The translations under genes and the position numbers were made by a program. Of a DNA stretch of 64,000 nt, positions 34,305-42,125 are shown piece by piece (position 1 is the stretch's first letter; each line of letters starts with the position of its first letter). This stretch comes from an uncultured Myxococcales bacterium (lineage in GTDB: Bacteria; Myxococcota_A; Polyangia; Polyangiales; Polyangiaceae), in the NCBI GenBank assembly GCA_937949945.1, contig CALFEQ010000030.1:1-64000 (forward strand). Direction: 5' to 3'. The notes beneath the pieces were generated by a model. It worked only from the letters and a program-made list of their open reading frames with translations. It ran no database searches and was not told the origin of the DNA.

Positions 34305-35645
34305 TCAGCCGGCGTGCGACTGGCGCACGTCGTCGACCGAGTACGGCGTGCTCTCCCAGCGATCCGCGCCGCGGAGCGGCCACTGCAGGTCACGAAGCTG
34401 AGGCGCCAGGCGGGCGAGCTCGGTCCGCAGCATGCGGATGCGCGTCCTTTGCGCAGGGTTCGCGCGGAGCGCACGCGAGAGGATCTCGGCCAGCTTGCGC
34501 AGCTCGGGCCTCGCGCGGAGCTCGGCGATGCCCGGCGGCATGCCGTCGTGCGCGAGGTGCTGCCGGATGACCTGGAACATGTCGTCCCCGTCGAAGAGGA
34601 CCTTCCCCGTGAGCGTCTCGAACGCGAAGCACGCGAACGAGTACGCGTCCGCCGCGAAGGCGCTCTCCGGCTGGCGGTCGTCGTTCCACACCTCGGGCGC
34701 GGCATAGATCGGGTTGCCGCACTTCTTGCGGACCGTGCGCCCGCTCAGCCCGAAGTCGACGAGGGTCGCTGCGCCGGTCTCGCGACGCAGGATGACGTTG
34801 TCCGGCTTCACGTCGAGGTGGCCGACGCCGGTAGAGTGCATCGCGTCGAGGCCGGCGAGCACGCCGTCGAGGACGTCGAGCGCGCGCGGCATCGTCATCG
34901 TCCTTTCCGCGAGCTCCTGCTCCATCGTACGGCCCTCGACGAGCTCCATGACGAGGAAGGGCTTCGGCTTCGCCGCGACGTCGAAGGCGAGGATGCGCGC
35001 GAGGTTCGGATGGAGCGGGATCGCCGCGAGCGCGGACGCCTCGGCGCGGAACTGCGCGAGCAGCTCCTCCTCGGGGACGTGCGCCGCGAGCGCACCGGCG
35101 TCGTGCGGCACCTTGAGCACGACCTCGCGTGCGAGCGGATCGCCCTCGTCCTCGAGGCGGATGGCGAGGAACAGCGAGCCGAGGCCGCCGCTGGCCATCG
35201 GGCGCACGAGGCGGAAGCCGCCGAGGATGCCGCTCTCGGGCACCCAGTCCGGCATCTTCCGCTCGGGAGGCGGAATGATGCTGTGCGGCGGCGGCCGGAT
35301 CGACGGCGGCCTGCGCGACGCCCCCGGGCGAATGGACGGCGGGCGGCTGTGGCGCTGCGGGTCGATCGCCTCCTTCGCGCGCGTGACGAAGGTGTAGAGC
35401 GCGCACGCGCGAGCCTTGCGATCCTCGCGCGTCACCTTCGCGGTGGTGTAGAGCGCCTGGAGGACACCCACGCGGCTCGGGAGCTCGATGGCATCGCGCT
35501 CGTCGTCCGACAGCAGCGCGAGCACGGCGTCGGCGATCCGGTTCGCTCGGCTCCACGCCTGCGGCTCGCCACGCTCGATCGACGGCAAGAGCTCGCGTTC
35601 GAGCGTGTTCAGCAGGCCGAGAACGAGCGCTTGATCGCCCAGCAA
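34305..35645 (-). CDS. Eukaryote-like Ser/Thr kinase with HLD catalytic loop
   Basis: The protein has 446 residues. Residues 1-95 are an all-helical domain of unknown type. Residues about 98-130 are Pro/Ser/Arg-rich with RPPSIRP repeated. The kinase domain (about 140-420) has SGGLGSLFLA, VVLK (K178), HLDVKPDN (276-283), DFGL (297-300) and a catalytic loop with Leu in place of Arg in HRD. The DFG-to-APE segment is short (CGNPIYAAPE). HLD kinases can still be active. The start was chosen at TTG (35645-35643) because AAGGAGGAG stands eight bases before it; there is no membrane segment. It is divergent from the M16 operon. Confidence 0.88.
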   Translation of the reverse strand: MLGDQALVLGLLNTLERELLPSIERGEPQAWSRANRIADAVLALLSDDERDAIELPSRVGVLQALYTTAKVTREDRKARACALYTFVTRAKEAIDPQRHSRPPSIRPGASRRPPSIRPPPHSIIPPPERKMPDWVPESGILGGFRLVRPMASGGLGSLFLAIRLEDEGDPLAREVVLKVPHDAGALAAHVPEEELLAQFRAEASALAAIPLHPNLARILAFDVAAKPKPFLVMELVEGRTMEQELAERTMTMPRALDVLDGVLAGLDAMHSTGVGHLDVKPDNVILRRETGAATLVDFGLSGRTVRKKCGNPIYAAPEVWNDDRQPESAFAADAYSFACFAFETLTGKVLFDGDDMFQVIRQHLAHDGMPPGIAELRARPELRKLAEILSRALRANPAQRTRIRMLRTELARLAPQLRDLQWPLRGADRWESTPYSVDDVRQSHAG

Positions 35646-35967
35646 CGCGACAGCTCCTCCTTGCGGAAGCGAACGGAGTCGCCCAGCAGAGTCCAGACTA
35701 GCACCGAACCGTCGGAGAAGAGGAAGCTTACCGCTCCGTCTCACGAACTTTTTCTCGCGCGTCCGGTCGCGTCGGGTCGCGTGCGGGGGCCCTGGCAGCT
35801 GGTCCGCCAGGTGGCTCTCAGGCGATCCAGCCCTCGAGCCCTCTCGGAGCCGATGGTCGGGGACCGATCGTTGGAGTTCCGATGGTTGGGGCTCCAATCA
35901 TCGACTTCGGGCGCCTTTCGTCGCTTCCTCTCGCGATGTCTCGGACCGGGGGGCATAATCCGCGCCC
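35646..35967. other. Divergent promoter region between kinase and M16 genes
   Basis: These 322 bases hold no supported gene. The right half has three direct degenerate copies of about 15 bases, starting CCGATSGT, at 35850-35893. A short stem CCTGGC/GCCAGG lies near 35792. The kinase ribosome binding site AAGGAGGAG is at the left edge. I see no confident promoter boxes. Confidence 0.5.
35850..35893 (+). repeat. Three direct CCGATSGT repeats upstream of the M16 operon
   Basis: Three adjacent units begin CCGATGGTCGGGGA, CCGATCGTTGGAGTT and CCGATGGTTGGGGCT, at 35850, 35864 and 35879, so the spacing is about 14-15 bases. They end 75 bases before the M16 start. Evenly spaced direct repeats in a divergent promoter suggest a cooperative regulator site, but simple sequence drift is possible. 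Confidence 0.45.
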
Positions 35968-37422
35968 ATGCCGAGCCGCCCCAGGAGACTCCGCAGAGCC
36001 CGAAGTGCCATCGTCGCGCTGGCTGCCTTCGCCGTGCCGCTGGCCGCGTCCTCGTTCACCCGACCCGCGAGCGCCGATGCGCCGAGCGTCCCGCAGGCGC
36101 TCGGAACGCTGCCGAAGCTCGAGGCCGAGAAGGTCACGCTGGCGAACGGCCTCGAGGTCATCCTCGACGAGGATCACCGGACGCCCATCGTGACGGTGAA
36201 CATCTGGTACCACGTCGGGTCGAAGGACGAGCCCGAGGGTCGCAACGGATTCGCGCACCTCTTCGAGCACGTCATGTTCCAGGGGAGCAAGCACGTCCCC
36301 GAGGACACGTTCTTCAAGTTCCTCGAGCGCGCGGGCGCGACGTCGATCAACGGAACGACGAACACCGATCGCACGAACTACTTCGAGACCGTCCCGGCGA
36401 ACCAGCTCGAGCTCGCGCTGTGGCTGGAGAGCGACCGGATGGGGTTTTTGCTCGATCACGCCGACCAGAAGACGTTCGAGAGCCAGCGCGAGGTCGTGAA
36501 GAACGAGCGCCGGCAGAACTACGAGAACGCGCCGTACGGCCTCGTCGGCCAGTACATCCGCCAGCACCTCTTCCCGAAGGAGCACCCCTACCACCGCCTC
36601 ACGATCGGCACCCCCGCCGATCTCGACGCGGCGACGCTCGAGGACGTCCACGCGTTCTTCCGCCGCAACTACGTCCCGAACAACGCCACGCTCGTCATCT
36701 CCGGCGACTTCGATCGGAAGAAGGCGCTCGCCCTCGTCGAGAAGTACTTCGGTCCGATACCGCGCGGGCCGGACGTGCCGAGGAAGAAGCCAACGCCGGT
36801 CCCGCGCTCGGGCGAGACGCGCATCGAGGTCGAGGCCGGTGTCGAGCTGCCGCGCGTCTACGTCGACTGGGTCACGCCTCCGATCTTCGCGCCCGGCGAC
36901 GGCGAGCTCGATCTGGTCGCCCACGTCCTCGCGTCGGGCAAGACGAGCCGCCTCTACAAGCGCCTCGTCTACGACCTGCAGATCGCGCAGGGCGTCTCCG
37001 CTCACCAGGCTTCGATGGAGCTCGGGAGCGTCTTCGAGATCGTCGCCACCGCGAAGCCCGGACACGACGCACAAGAGCTCTTGCGCGTGATCGACGAGGA
37101 GCTCGCCAAGCTCCGCAAGGACGGGGTCACCGAAGCCGAGCTCGCACGCGCGAAGACCTCGATCGTCGCCTCCAGCGTGTTCGAGATCGAGCGGAGCAGC
37201 GCCCGTGCGAACCGGCTGAACAGCTACAACCACTACACCGGCGACCCGAGCTTCCTGGCGAAGGACATCGAGCGAACGACGAAGGCGACCGTCGAGAGCG
37301 TCACGAACGCCGCGCGCACTTGGCTGCCGGAGAAAGACCGCGTCGTCGCGCTCGTCTCGCCGAAGAAGGACGCGCCCATCGCCGGCAAGGTCGTGAACGT
37401 CACGAAGGGAGGTGCGAAGTGA
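35968..37422 (+). CDS. M16 family zinc peptidase, catalytic subunit
   Basis: The protein has 484 residues. A signal peptide (about 1-37, ending ASADAP) exports it. The inverted zinc motif HxxEH is intact as HLFEH (in FAHLFEHVMFQG, near residue 97), with the downstream Glu in the SQREVVKNERRQNYEN region. The core resembles mitochondrial processing peptidase and PqqL-type proteases (LANGLEVILDEDHRTPIVTVNIWYHVGSKDE in part). It overlaps the next gene by GTGA, and the two probably form an active/inactive heterodimer in the periplasm, degrading or processing peptides. Confidence 0.95.
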   Translation: MPSRPRRLRRARSAIVALAAFAVPLAASSFTRPASADAPSVPQALGTLPKLEAEKVTLANGLEVILDEDHRTPIVTVNIWYHVGSKDEPEGRNGFAHLFEHVMFQGSKHVPEDTFFKFLERAGATSINGTTNTDRTNYFETVPANQLELALWLESDRMGFLLDHADQKTFESQREVVKNERRQNYENAPYGLVGQYIRQHLFPKEHPYHRLTIGTPADLDAATLEDVHAFFRRNYVPNNATLVISGDFDRKKALALVEKYFGPIPRGPDVPRKKPTPVPRSGETRIEVEAGVELPRVYVDWVTPPIFAPGDGELDLVAHVLASGKTSRLYKRLVYDLQIAQGVSAHQASMELGSVFEIVATAKPGHDAQELLRVIDEELAKLRKDGVTEAELARAKTSIVASSVFEIERSSARANRLNSYNHYTGDPSFLAKDIERTTKATVESVTNAARTWLPEKDRVVALVSPKKDAPIAGKVVNVTKGGAK

Positions 37423-38969
37423 GAGCTCTGCGTTCGGCCGCGCTGGCAGTCTCGATCGCCTTCGGGGCTCTGGCCTGCGGCGGCGCGCCTCCGCCGGAGC
37501 CGCCTCCTCCCGCGCCGCCGCCGCCCACGCCGGCGCCCGCCGAAGCCCCGCGCGTCACGCCGGACGCTCCGTTCCGCGCGCAGGCGCCGGCGCCCGACGG
37601 ACAAATCGCGTTCGTCCCGCCGAAGATCGAAGAGGCGAAGCTGAAGAACGGCATCCGCGTGCTGATGGTCGAGCGCCACGACCTGCCCATCGTCAGCGTG
37701 CGGCTCGTCCTCAAGCTGGGCGCAGGCGACGTCGACGCGCGTCCCGGCGTCCTGTCGTTCATGGGCTCGATGCTCGAGCAGGGTACGAAGAAGCGCTCGG
37801 CGCTCGAGATCAGCGACGCGTTCGAGGCGATCGGGGCCTCGCACGGGACCTGGGTGGACTGGGACTCCGGCGGCGTGAGCATCAAGGTGCTCACGGAGCG
37901 GCTGGACGCGGCGCTCGAGCTCATGGCGGACGTGGCGCTCTCGCCGACGTTCCCGCAGGAGGAGATCGATCGGCTGAAGGCGCGGCGCATCACGAGCATC
38001 AAGGCCGACAAGAGCAACCCGCGCGCGATCGTCCGCAACGCCGCGGCGAAAGCCGTGTTCGGCACCGCGCATCCGTACGGGCACAGCCTCACGGGTGAGG
38101 AAGCGGACGCCAAGGCGCTCACGCGCGCCGAAATCGTGCGCGCTTACGAGCGGATGTTCGCGCCGCAGAACGCGGCGATCGTCGTGGCGGGCGACATCAC
38201 GCCGGCGACGCTCCTCCCGAAGTTGGAGGCGGCCTTCGGCGGCTGGAAGGCGAAGCCGGGCGCGGCGACGAAGAAGCCGCCGAAGACGCCGGCGAAGCCG
38301 GCGACCGACAAGCGTGTCGTCTTCGTCGATCGCGGCGGGGCGCAGTCGCAGATCGAGATCGTGCGCCCGGGCGTCCCCTTCTCGGTCCAGGATCGAGAGG
38401 CGTTCCAGGTCGCGAACGCGATCCTCGGCGGGATGTTCTCGAGCCGCGTGAACATGAACCTGCGCGAGAAGAACGCGTACACGTACGGAGCGCGGTCCTC
38501 CTTCTCGATGCGCCACGGAGCGGGCCCGTTCGCGATCGGCGCCGCCGTGCACGCCGAGAAGACCGGCGCGGCGATCAAGGAGGTCTTCTCGGAGCTCGAG
38601 GCCCTCCGGCGCGACGGCCCCACGGACGAGGAGCTCGCGCTCGCGAAGGAGAGCATCCGCATGGCGATGCCGGGGCGCTTCGAGAGCGTGTCCGACGTCG
38701 TCGGCGCGCTCTCGGACATCGTCGTCTACGACCTGCCGGTCGACGAGTACGAGAAGCGCGCGGCCCGCATCGAAGCGGTGACCGCGGCCGACGTGAAGCG
38801 CATCGCCGCGGAGTACTTCGCGCCCGAGTCGATGACCGTCGTCGTCGTCGGAGACCGGAGCTCCGTCGGACCGCAGGTCGACGCGCTCGGCCTCGGTCCG
38901 CGCGACGAGCGGGACGAGTACGGCAACCCGCTCGCCACCGAGAAGAAGGCCGACGAGAAGAAGAAGTGA
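37419..38969 (+). CDS. M16 family peptidase-like protein, non-catalytic subunit
   Basis: The protein has 516 residues. It is a lipoprotein (signal peptide ending GALAC), with a Pro-rich linker (residues about 23-45). The M16 fold is clear (KLKNGIRVLMVERHDLPIVSVRLVLKLG in part, GGMFSSRVNMNLREKNAYTYGA), but the HxxEH motif is replaced around GVLSFMGSMLEQGTKKRS, so it cannot bind zinc. Such partners shape the chamber of the active subunit. The GTG start overlaps the upstream stop by four bases and is preceded by AAGGGAGG. It ends in a Lys-rich tail (EKKADEKKK). Confidence 0.93.
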   Translation: MRALRSAALAVSIAFGALACGGAPPPEPPPPAPPPPTPAPAEAPRVTPDAPFRAQAPAPDGQIAFVPPKIEEAKLKNGIRVLMVERHDLPIVSVRLVLKLGAGDVDARPGVLSFMGSMLEQGTKKRSALEISDAFEAIGASHGTWVDWDSGGVSIKVLTERLDAALELMADVALSPTFPQEEIDRLKARRITSIKADKSNPRAIVRNAAAKAVFGTAHPYGHSLTGEEADAKALTRAEIVRAYERMFAPQNAAIVVAGDITPATLLPKLEAAFGGWKAKPGAATKKPPKTPAKPATDKRVVFVDRGGAQSQIEIVRPGVPFSVQDREAFQVANAILGGMFSSRVNMNLREKNAYTYGARSSFSMRHGAGPFAIGAAVHAEKTGAAIKEVFSELEALRRDGPTDEELALAKESIRMAMPGRFESVSDVVGALSDIVVYDLPVDEYEKRAARIEAVTAADVKRIAAEYFAPESMTVVVVGDRSSVGPQVDALGLGPRDERDEYGNPLATEKKADEKKK

Positions 38970-39000
38970 CCGCGCCGGCGGCACGGCGCGCGTGATGCTC

Positions 39001-39030
39001 GCAGCGGGACGCGTCCTCGCGTCCCGCTGC
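39001..39030. terminator. Bidirectional hairpin between convergent M16 and TerC genes
   Basis: GCAGCGGGACGCG (39001-39013) and CGCGTCCCGCTGC (39018-39030) are perfect 13-bp inverted repeats with a TCCT loop. The right arm touches the stop codon of the TerC-like gene, and the left arm begins 31 bases after the M16 stop. It lacks a T-run but can serve convergent transcripts from both sides. Confidence 0.6.
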
Positions 39031-39839
39031 TACACGATGCTGTGACGCGCGGCGGCCGCCTCGGCCACCTCCTTGAGCTCCTGCTTCTTCTTCGCGTCCT
39101 TCTTCCGGCGAGCGCGCATGTTGAGCAGCTCGACGACGAGGGCGAAGACCATCGCCACGTAGATGTAGCCCTTGTCGATGTGCGTCCCGGCGCCTTCGGC
39201 CAGCAGGACGACGCCGATCATGACGAGGAAGCTCAGCGCGAGCATCTTGAACGTCGGGTTCTCGTCGATGAACCGCGAGACCTTCCCCGCGAAGGCCGCC
39301 ATGAAGACGACCGCGACGACCATCGCGACGACCATCACCCAGACCTGCTTGACCATCCCGATCGCCGAGATGACGGAGTCGAGCGAGAACACGAGGTCGA
39401 GGATGACGATCTGCACGATGACGCCGGCGTAGGACGCTTGCTGCGCCTTCGCGGCGACCTCCTCCTCGTCGCCGCCCATCGTCTTCTTGTGGATCTCGAG
39501 GACGCTCTTGCCGATGAGGAACATGCCGCCGGCGAGCAGGACCAGGTCGCGGCCGGTCACGGCGTCGGCATTGTGGCTCTCGATCCACCCGTCCGGCACG
39601 AAGCCGATGGTCGACCAGTGGAAGATGGCCTTGTCGAGGCCCATGACCCATTTGATGCCGAGAAGGAGAACGATGCGCGCGCCGAGCGCGATCCCCAGCC
39701 CCAGCACGCGAGCCCCCTTCCTCCTGTGCTCGGGCAGTGCGCCCACGAGGATCGACAGGAAGACGATGTTGTCGATCCCCAGCACGATCTCCATCAGGCA
39801 GAGCGTGAGGAGCGGAACGACCCAGTCCATCGGATGCAA
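39030..39839 (-). CDS. TerC/YkoY-family integral membrane protein
   Basis: The protein has 269 residues with about seven membrane segments. The signature MEIVLGIDNIVFLSILVG (about 16-33) and a second acidic motif VILDLVFSLDSVISAIGMV (about 143-161) are typical of TerC proteins, which export Mn2+ or other metals during protein secretion and are linked to tellurite resistance in some species. The cytoplasmic loop has EIHKKTMGGDEEEVAAK and the C-terminus is Lys-rich (KKDAKKKQELKEV). A second ATG three codons in is an alternative start. Confidence 0.94.
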   Translation of the reverse strand: MHPMDWVVPLLTLCLMEIVLGIDNIVFLSILVGALPEHRRKGARVLGLGIALGARIVLLLGIKWVMGLDKAIFHWSTIGFVPDGWIESHNADAVTGRDLVLLAGGMFLIGKSVLEIHKKTMGGDEEEVAAKAQQASYAGVIVQIVILDLVFSLDSVISAIGMVKQVWVMVVAMVVAVVFMAAFAGKVSRFIDENPTFKMLALSFLVMIGVVLLAEGAGTHIDKGYIYVAMVFALVVELLNMRARRKKDAKKKQELKEVAEAAAARHSIV

Positions 39840-39939
39840 AGGTACCCGCGGCGCCTTGCCGCCGACTACCCTGCCGTTGGTCCCGCGCTCGAGGCCGTCG
39901 TGTTTCGCGTCGCCCCCGTGAACGGGAGCACGCGGCGCG

Positions 39940-40362
39940 TCAGCGCCTGCCGTCGTAGCCCGAAGGTCGGTCGCGGCGCGTCCGCTCGTCGAGGGAGAAA
40001 GCGATCTTCGCCCGGATGCGGAAGCTCACGATCTGATCGCCCTCGACGATCGCCTCCATTCGCGCGACGTCGATCGATCGGATCCCACGGATCGTGCGCG
40101 AGGCCTCCGCGACGGCTCGGCGGGCGGCGTCCTCCCACGAGTACGGAGAGTGCGCGACGACCTCGATGACCTCCACCATCGGGGCCTCCTCGTACGCCGC
40201 AGGCTTCGTGCCCCAGTGCGTCTCGCGCGGGGCGACGGCGCTGCGTGCGTAGTCGGGGCGATCGTAGTACCCGGGGTACGCGCGCCGCGACTCGTGCGTG
40301 TCGCGCGACTCGGGGCCGTCGTAGCGGTCGTCGTATCCTCGCCGCGGCATGCCGTAGCCCAT
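39940..40362 (-). CDS. Dodecin with Tyr/Arg-rich N-terminal extension
   Basis: The protein has 140 residues. Residues about 62-128 match dodecin: MVEVIEVVAHSPYSWEDAARRAV, then IRGIRSIDVARMEAIVEGDQIVSFRIRAKIAFSLDE in pieces. Dodecins form 12-subunit shells that store or buffer flavins (FMN, riboflavin, CoA in some). The first 60 residues are Gly/Tyr/Arg/Asp-rich and disordered, and are not found in standard 65-75-residue dodecins. A GAGAGGAG site before 40362 supports the long form; a start at 40179 would give the core alone. It is last in a three-gene run with a mini-lipoprotein and a BON protein. Confidence 0.87.
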   Translation of the reverse strand: MGYGMPRRGYDDRYDGPESRDTHESRRAYPGYYDRPDYARSAVAPRETHWGTKPAAYEEAPMVEVIEVVAHSPYSWEDAARRAVAEASRTIRGIRSIDVARMEAIVEGDQIVSFRIRAKIAFSLDERTRRDRPSGYDGRR

Positions 40363-40387
40363 CGGACCATCTCCTCTCTCGTCGACG

Positions 40388-40576
40388 TCAGCCCGCGTCG
40401 GCCGTCGCCGGTGTCGGGTCCGTCTTCGGCTCGTCGTTCGTGGGATCGACGTCGGGCAGGGGCGTGTTCGGAGGCATCTTCGGATCGCCGTTCGGCTGGG
40501 GCTGGCGGCACGCGAGCGCGGCGCCGACGACGAGGAGGAACGCGACCACCGGTCCGACGATTGTTCGTGCGTTCAC
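40388..40576 (-). CDS. Small Pro/Asp-rich lipoprotein
   Basis: The protein has 62 residues. It starts at GTG with the basic-hydrophobic signal MNARTIVGPVVAFLLVVGAALAC; the lipobox Cys is residue 23. The mature part of 39 residues is Pro/Asp/Asn/Thr-rich and disordered. GGAG six bases before the GTG supports the start. It lies between the dodecin and BON genes with gaps of about 25 bases, so it is probably in the same transcript. The function is unknown; it is an anchor or spacer peptide at most. Confidence 0.7.
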   Translation of the reverse strand: MNARTIVGPVVAFLLVVGAALACRQPQPNGDPKMPPNTPLPDVDPTNDEPKTDPTPATADAG

Positions 40577-40599
40577 GAGGACTCCATTCTCGAGACGAA

Positions 40600-41490
40600 T
40601 CAGTGCCGTGCCGACCTCGGGTCGTCCGGCAGGTCGCGACCAGGCGCCTGCCGCTCGACACCGAGCGTCGGGCTCGTCTCGTCCCGCCTGAGGCGCAGCT
40701 CGTTCTTCACCTCTTCGACGCCGAGGACGCGCTCGACGAGCGCCTCGAGGGCCCGCCGATCACGGCCACGGCACACCGTCCCGGAGAGGCGCACGACTCC
40801 GTGCTCGACCGAGACCTCCACGTCGGTCGCGTCGATCCATCCCTGCCGCGCGATCGTCTCGCAGACGTCCTCCCGGATGCGCTCGTCCGAGCGCTTGAAG
40901 CCCTTCGGCCCCTTGCCGTACCAGGGGCCGCGCTCGAGCTCGAACGGCTCGCCGTGCAGGCCCTCTGCGATCGCGAAGCGTTCGTACGGAGGGATCCACT
41001 CGCGCTCGCGCAGGTCGAGCTCCCGCGCCGTCATGCCTCGCGGCGGGCCTCCCCAGCCGTGGACATGGCCGTACGGACGTGGGCCGTACGCTCCGCGTGC
41101 GAGAGGCTCGGCGGCGGCATACCAGCTCTCCGTCTCGAGGCGCCCCGTCGTGCCGGCGTACCAGCCGTCGTCGCGCTGACCGATCCGGTGCCATCGCTCC
41201 GCGTGCGGTGCGGGCGGCCCGGCGTGGATGCGCACCTCGCGCTCGCGCGCGAAGCGGTCGCGATCGCCTCCGCCCGCGTAGTTGCTGAAGCCTCCGTGCT
41301 CACGACCGCCGTGCTCGCGGATCCACTGCTCGCGGCTCCAGGTCGGAGCGGGGCCGTGGGAGCTCCAGCCGAGCTCCTCGTCCGTCTCGTGACGGCGCGT
41401 TCGGGACGCTTCTCGACTCGCCGCGCCCGGCCCTTCCGGCTCCGCGGGGCGGTCGTGGTCGAAGCCGAACACGTCGTTTCGATAGGTCAT
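40600..41490 (-). CDS. BON-domain protein with disordered Tyr/Gly/Arg-rich N-terminus
   Basis: The protein has 296 residues and no signal peptide. The first 210 residues are rich in Arg, Gly, Tyr, Pro and Glu with no fold visible. Residues about 205-272 are a BON domain (DERIREDVCETIARQGWIDATDVEVSVEHGVVRLSGTVCRGRDRRALEALVERVLGVEEVKNEL in pieces). BON domains bind membranes or phospholipids and occur in OsmY-like stress proteins. The start follows CAAGGAGCC. A sigma-54-like element lies 91 to 106 bases upstream. The N-terminal style resembles the extended dodecin two genes downstream. Confidence 0.82.
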   Translation of the reverse strand: MTYRNDVFGFDHDRPAEPEGPGAASREASRTRRHETDEELGWSSHGPAPTWSREQWIREHGGREHGGFSNYAGGGDRDRFAREREVRIHAGPPAPHAERWHRIGQRDDGWYAGTTGRLETESWYAAAEPLARGAYGPRPYGHVHGWGGPPRGMTARELDLREREWIPPYERFAIAEGLHGEPFELERGPWYGKGPKGFKRSDERIREDVCETIARQGWIDATDVEVSVEHGVVRLSGTVCRGRDRRALEALVERVLGVEEVKNELRLRRDETSPTLGVERQAPGRDLPDDPRSARH

Positions 41491-41580
41491 TCGAAGGCTC
41501 CTTGTTCGCGCACGCTCCTCGTGTCGAAGCGTGGCGCTGCATCGCGCGATCCCGTTGCGAGGACGTCGCCGCCTCGCGCT

Positions 41581-41596
41581 TGCAACGCACATGCCC
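41581..41596 (-). promoter_or_regulatory. Sigma-54-like promoter of the BON/dodecin run
   Basis: On the minus strand the sequence reads GGGCATGTGCGTTGCA: a -24 box GGCATG, spacer of four, and an exact -12 TTGCA. GG and GC are ten bases apart. It differs from the consensus TGGCACG-N4-TTGCW at two positions. Transcription would start near 41571, 80 bases before the BON start. It is the second such element before a stress-type gene in this window. Confidence 0.38.
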
Positions 41597-41762
41597 CTCC
41601 ATCGAGACCGCGCGCACGGAAGGTCATCGCGATCGTTCTCGGCTTCGCGACACGGAGCGCGAGGCGTCCTGCCACGAGCCAACGCTCTCGTCTCACGCGG
41701 ACGAGGTCGTCGGTGTGTCGCTTCCAACCGCGGCGCGCGCTCGGATACGCTCGTGCGTCGTC

Positions 41763-42077
41763 ATGAAGCCGCCCTCGTTCGAAGCGATCCTCGGCGCGCT
41801 CGCGGTCCTCGCCGCAGGCGCTGGCTGCAACAAGAACGACGCCGCTGCGCCCGCGCCGGAGGCAGCAGAGCAGACGGGGAGCCCGAACGCTGCGGCTAGC
41901 GCTGCTGCGCCGCCGGCACTTGCGACCCCCGCCGCGACGGTGACGGCGGAGGCGAAGCCGTCGGACGTCGCCGTGGACGCAGGCCACGAGACGACCTCAG
42001 GCGCGGCGAGGAAGCGGGCCCCTGCCGTCGCTTGCGGCGCGGCGGGATGCAGCCCGGACATGAAGAAGAACAGGTGA
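41763..42077 (+). CDS. Ala/Pro-rich small lipoprotein
   Basis: The protein has 104 residues. The signal peptide ends AGAGC. The mature part is Ala/Pro/Thr-rich, with a C-terminal pair of Cys (VACGAAGCSPDMKKNR). There is no known domain; it resembles many small lipoproteins of this genome in composition. The start is an ATG without a clear ribosome binding site. It is convergent with the hydrolase gene, with 48 bases that contain an imperfect inverted repeat (GCTTCGG/CCCGAAGC). Confidence 0.65.
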   Translation: MKPPSFEAILGALAVLAAGAGCNKNDAAAPAPEAAEQTGSPNAAASAAAPPALATPAATVTAEAKPSDVAVDAGHETTSGAARKRAPAVACGAAGCSPDMKKNR

Positions 42078-42125
42078 GCGAATCGATCGCTTCGGCCGCG
42101 CTCGACCGTGCGATCGGCCCGAAGC

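Noticed and set aside
34314..37418. Plus-strand open frame running through the kinase and the first M16 gene into the second
   Set aside because: Only the last part (from GTG 37419) has M16 motifs and a signal peptide; the rest is an Arg-rich shadow frame.
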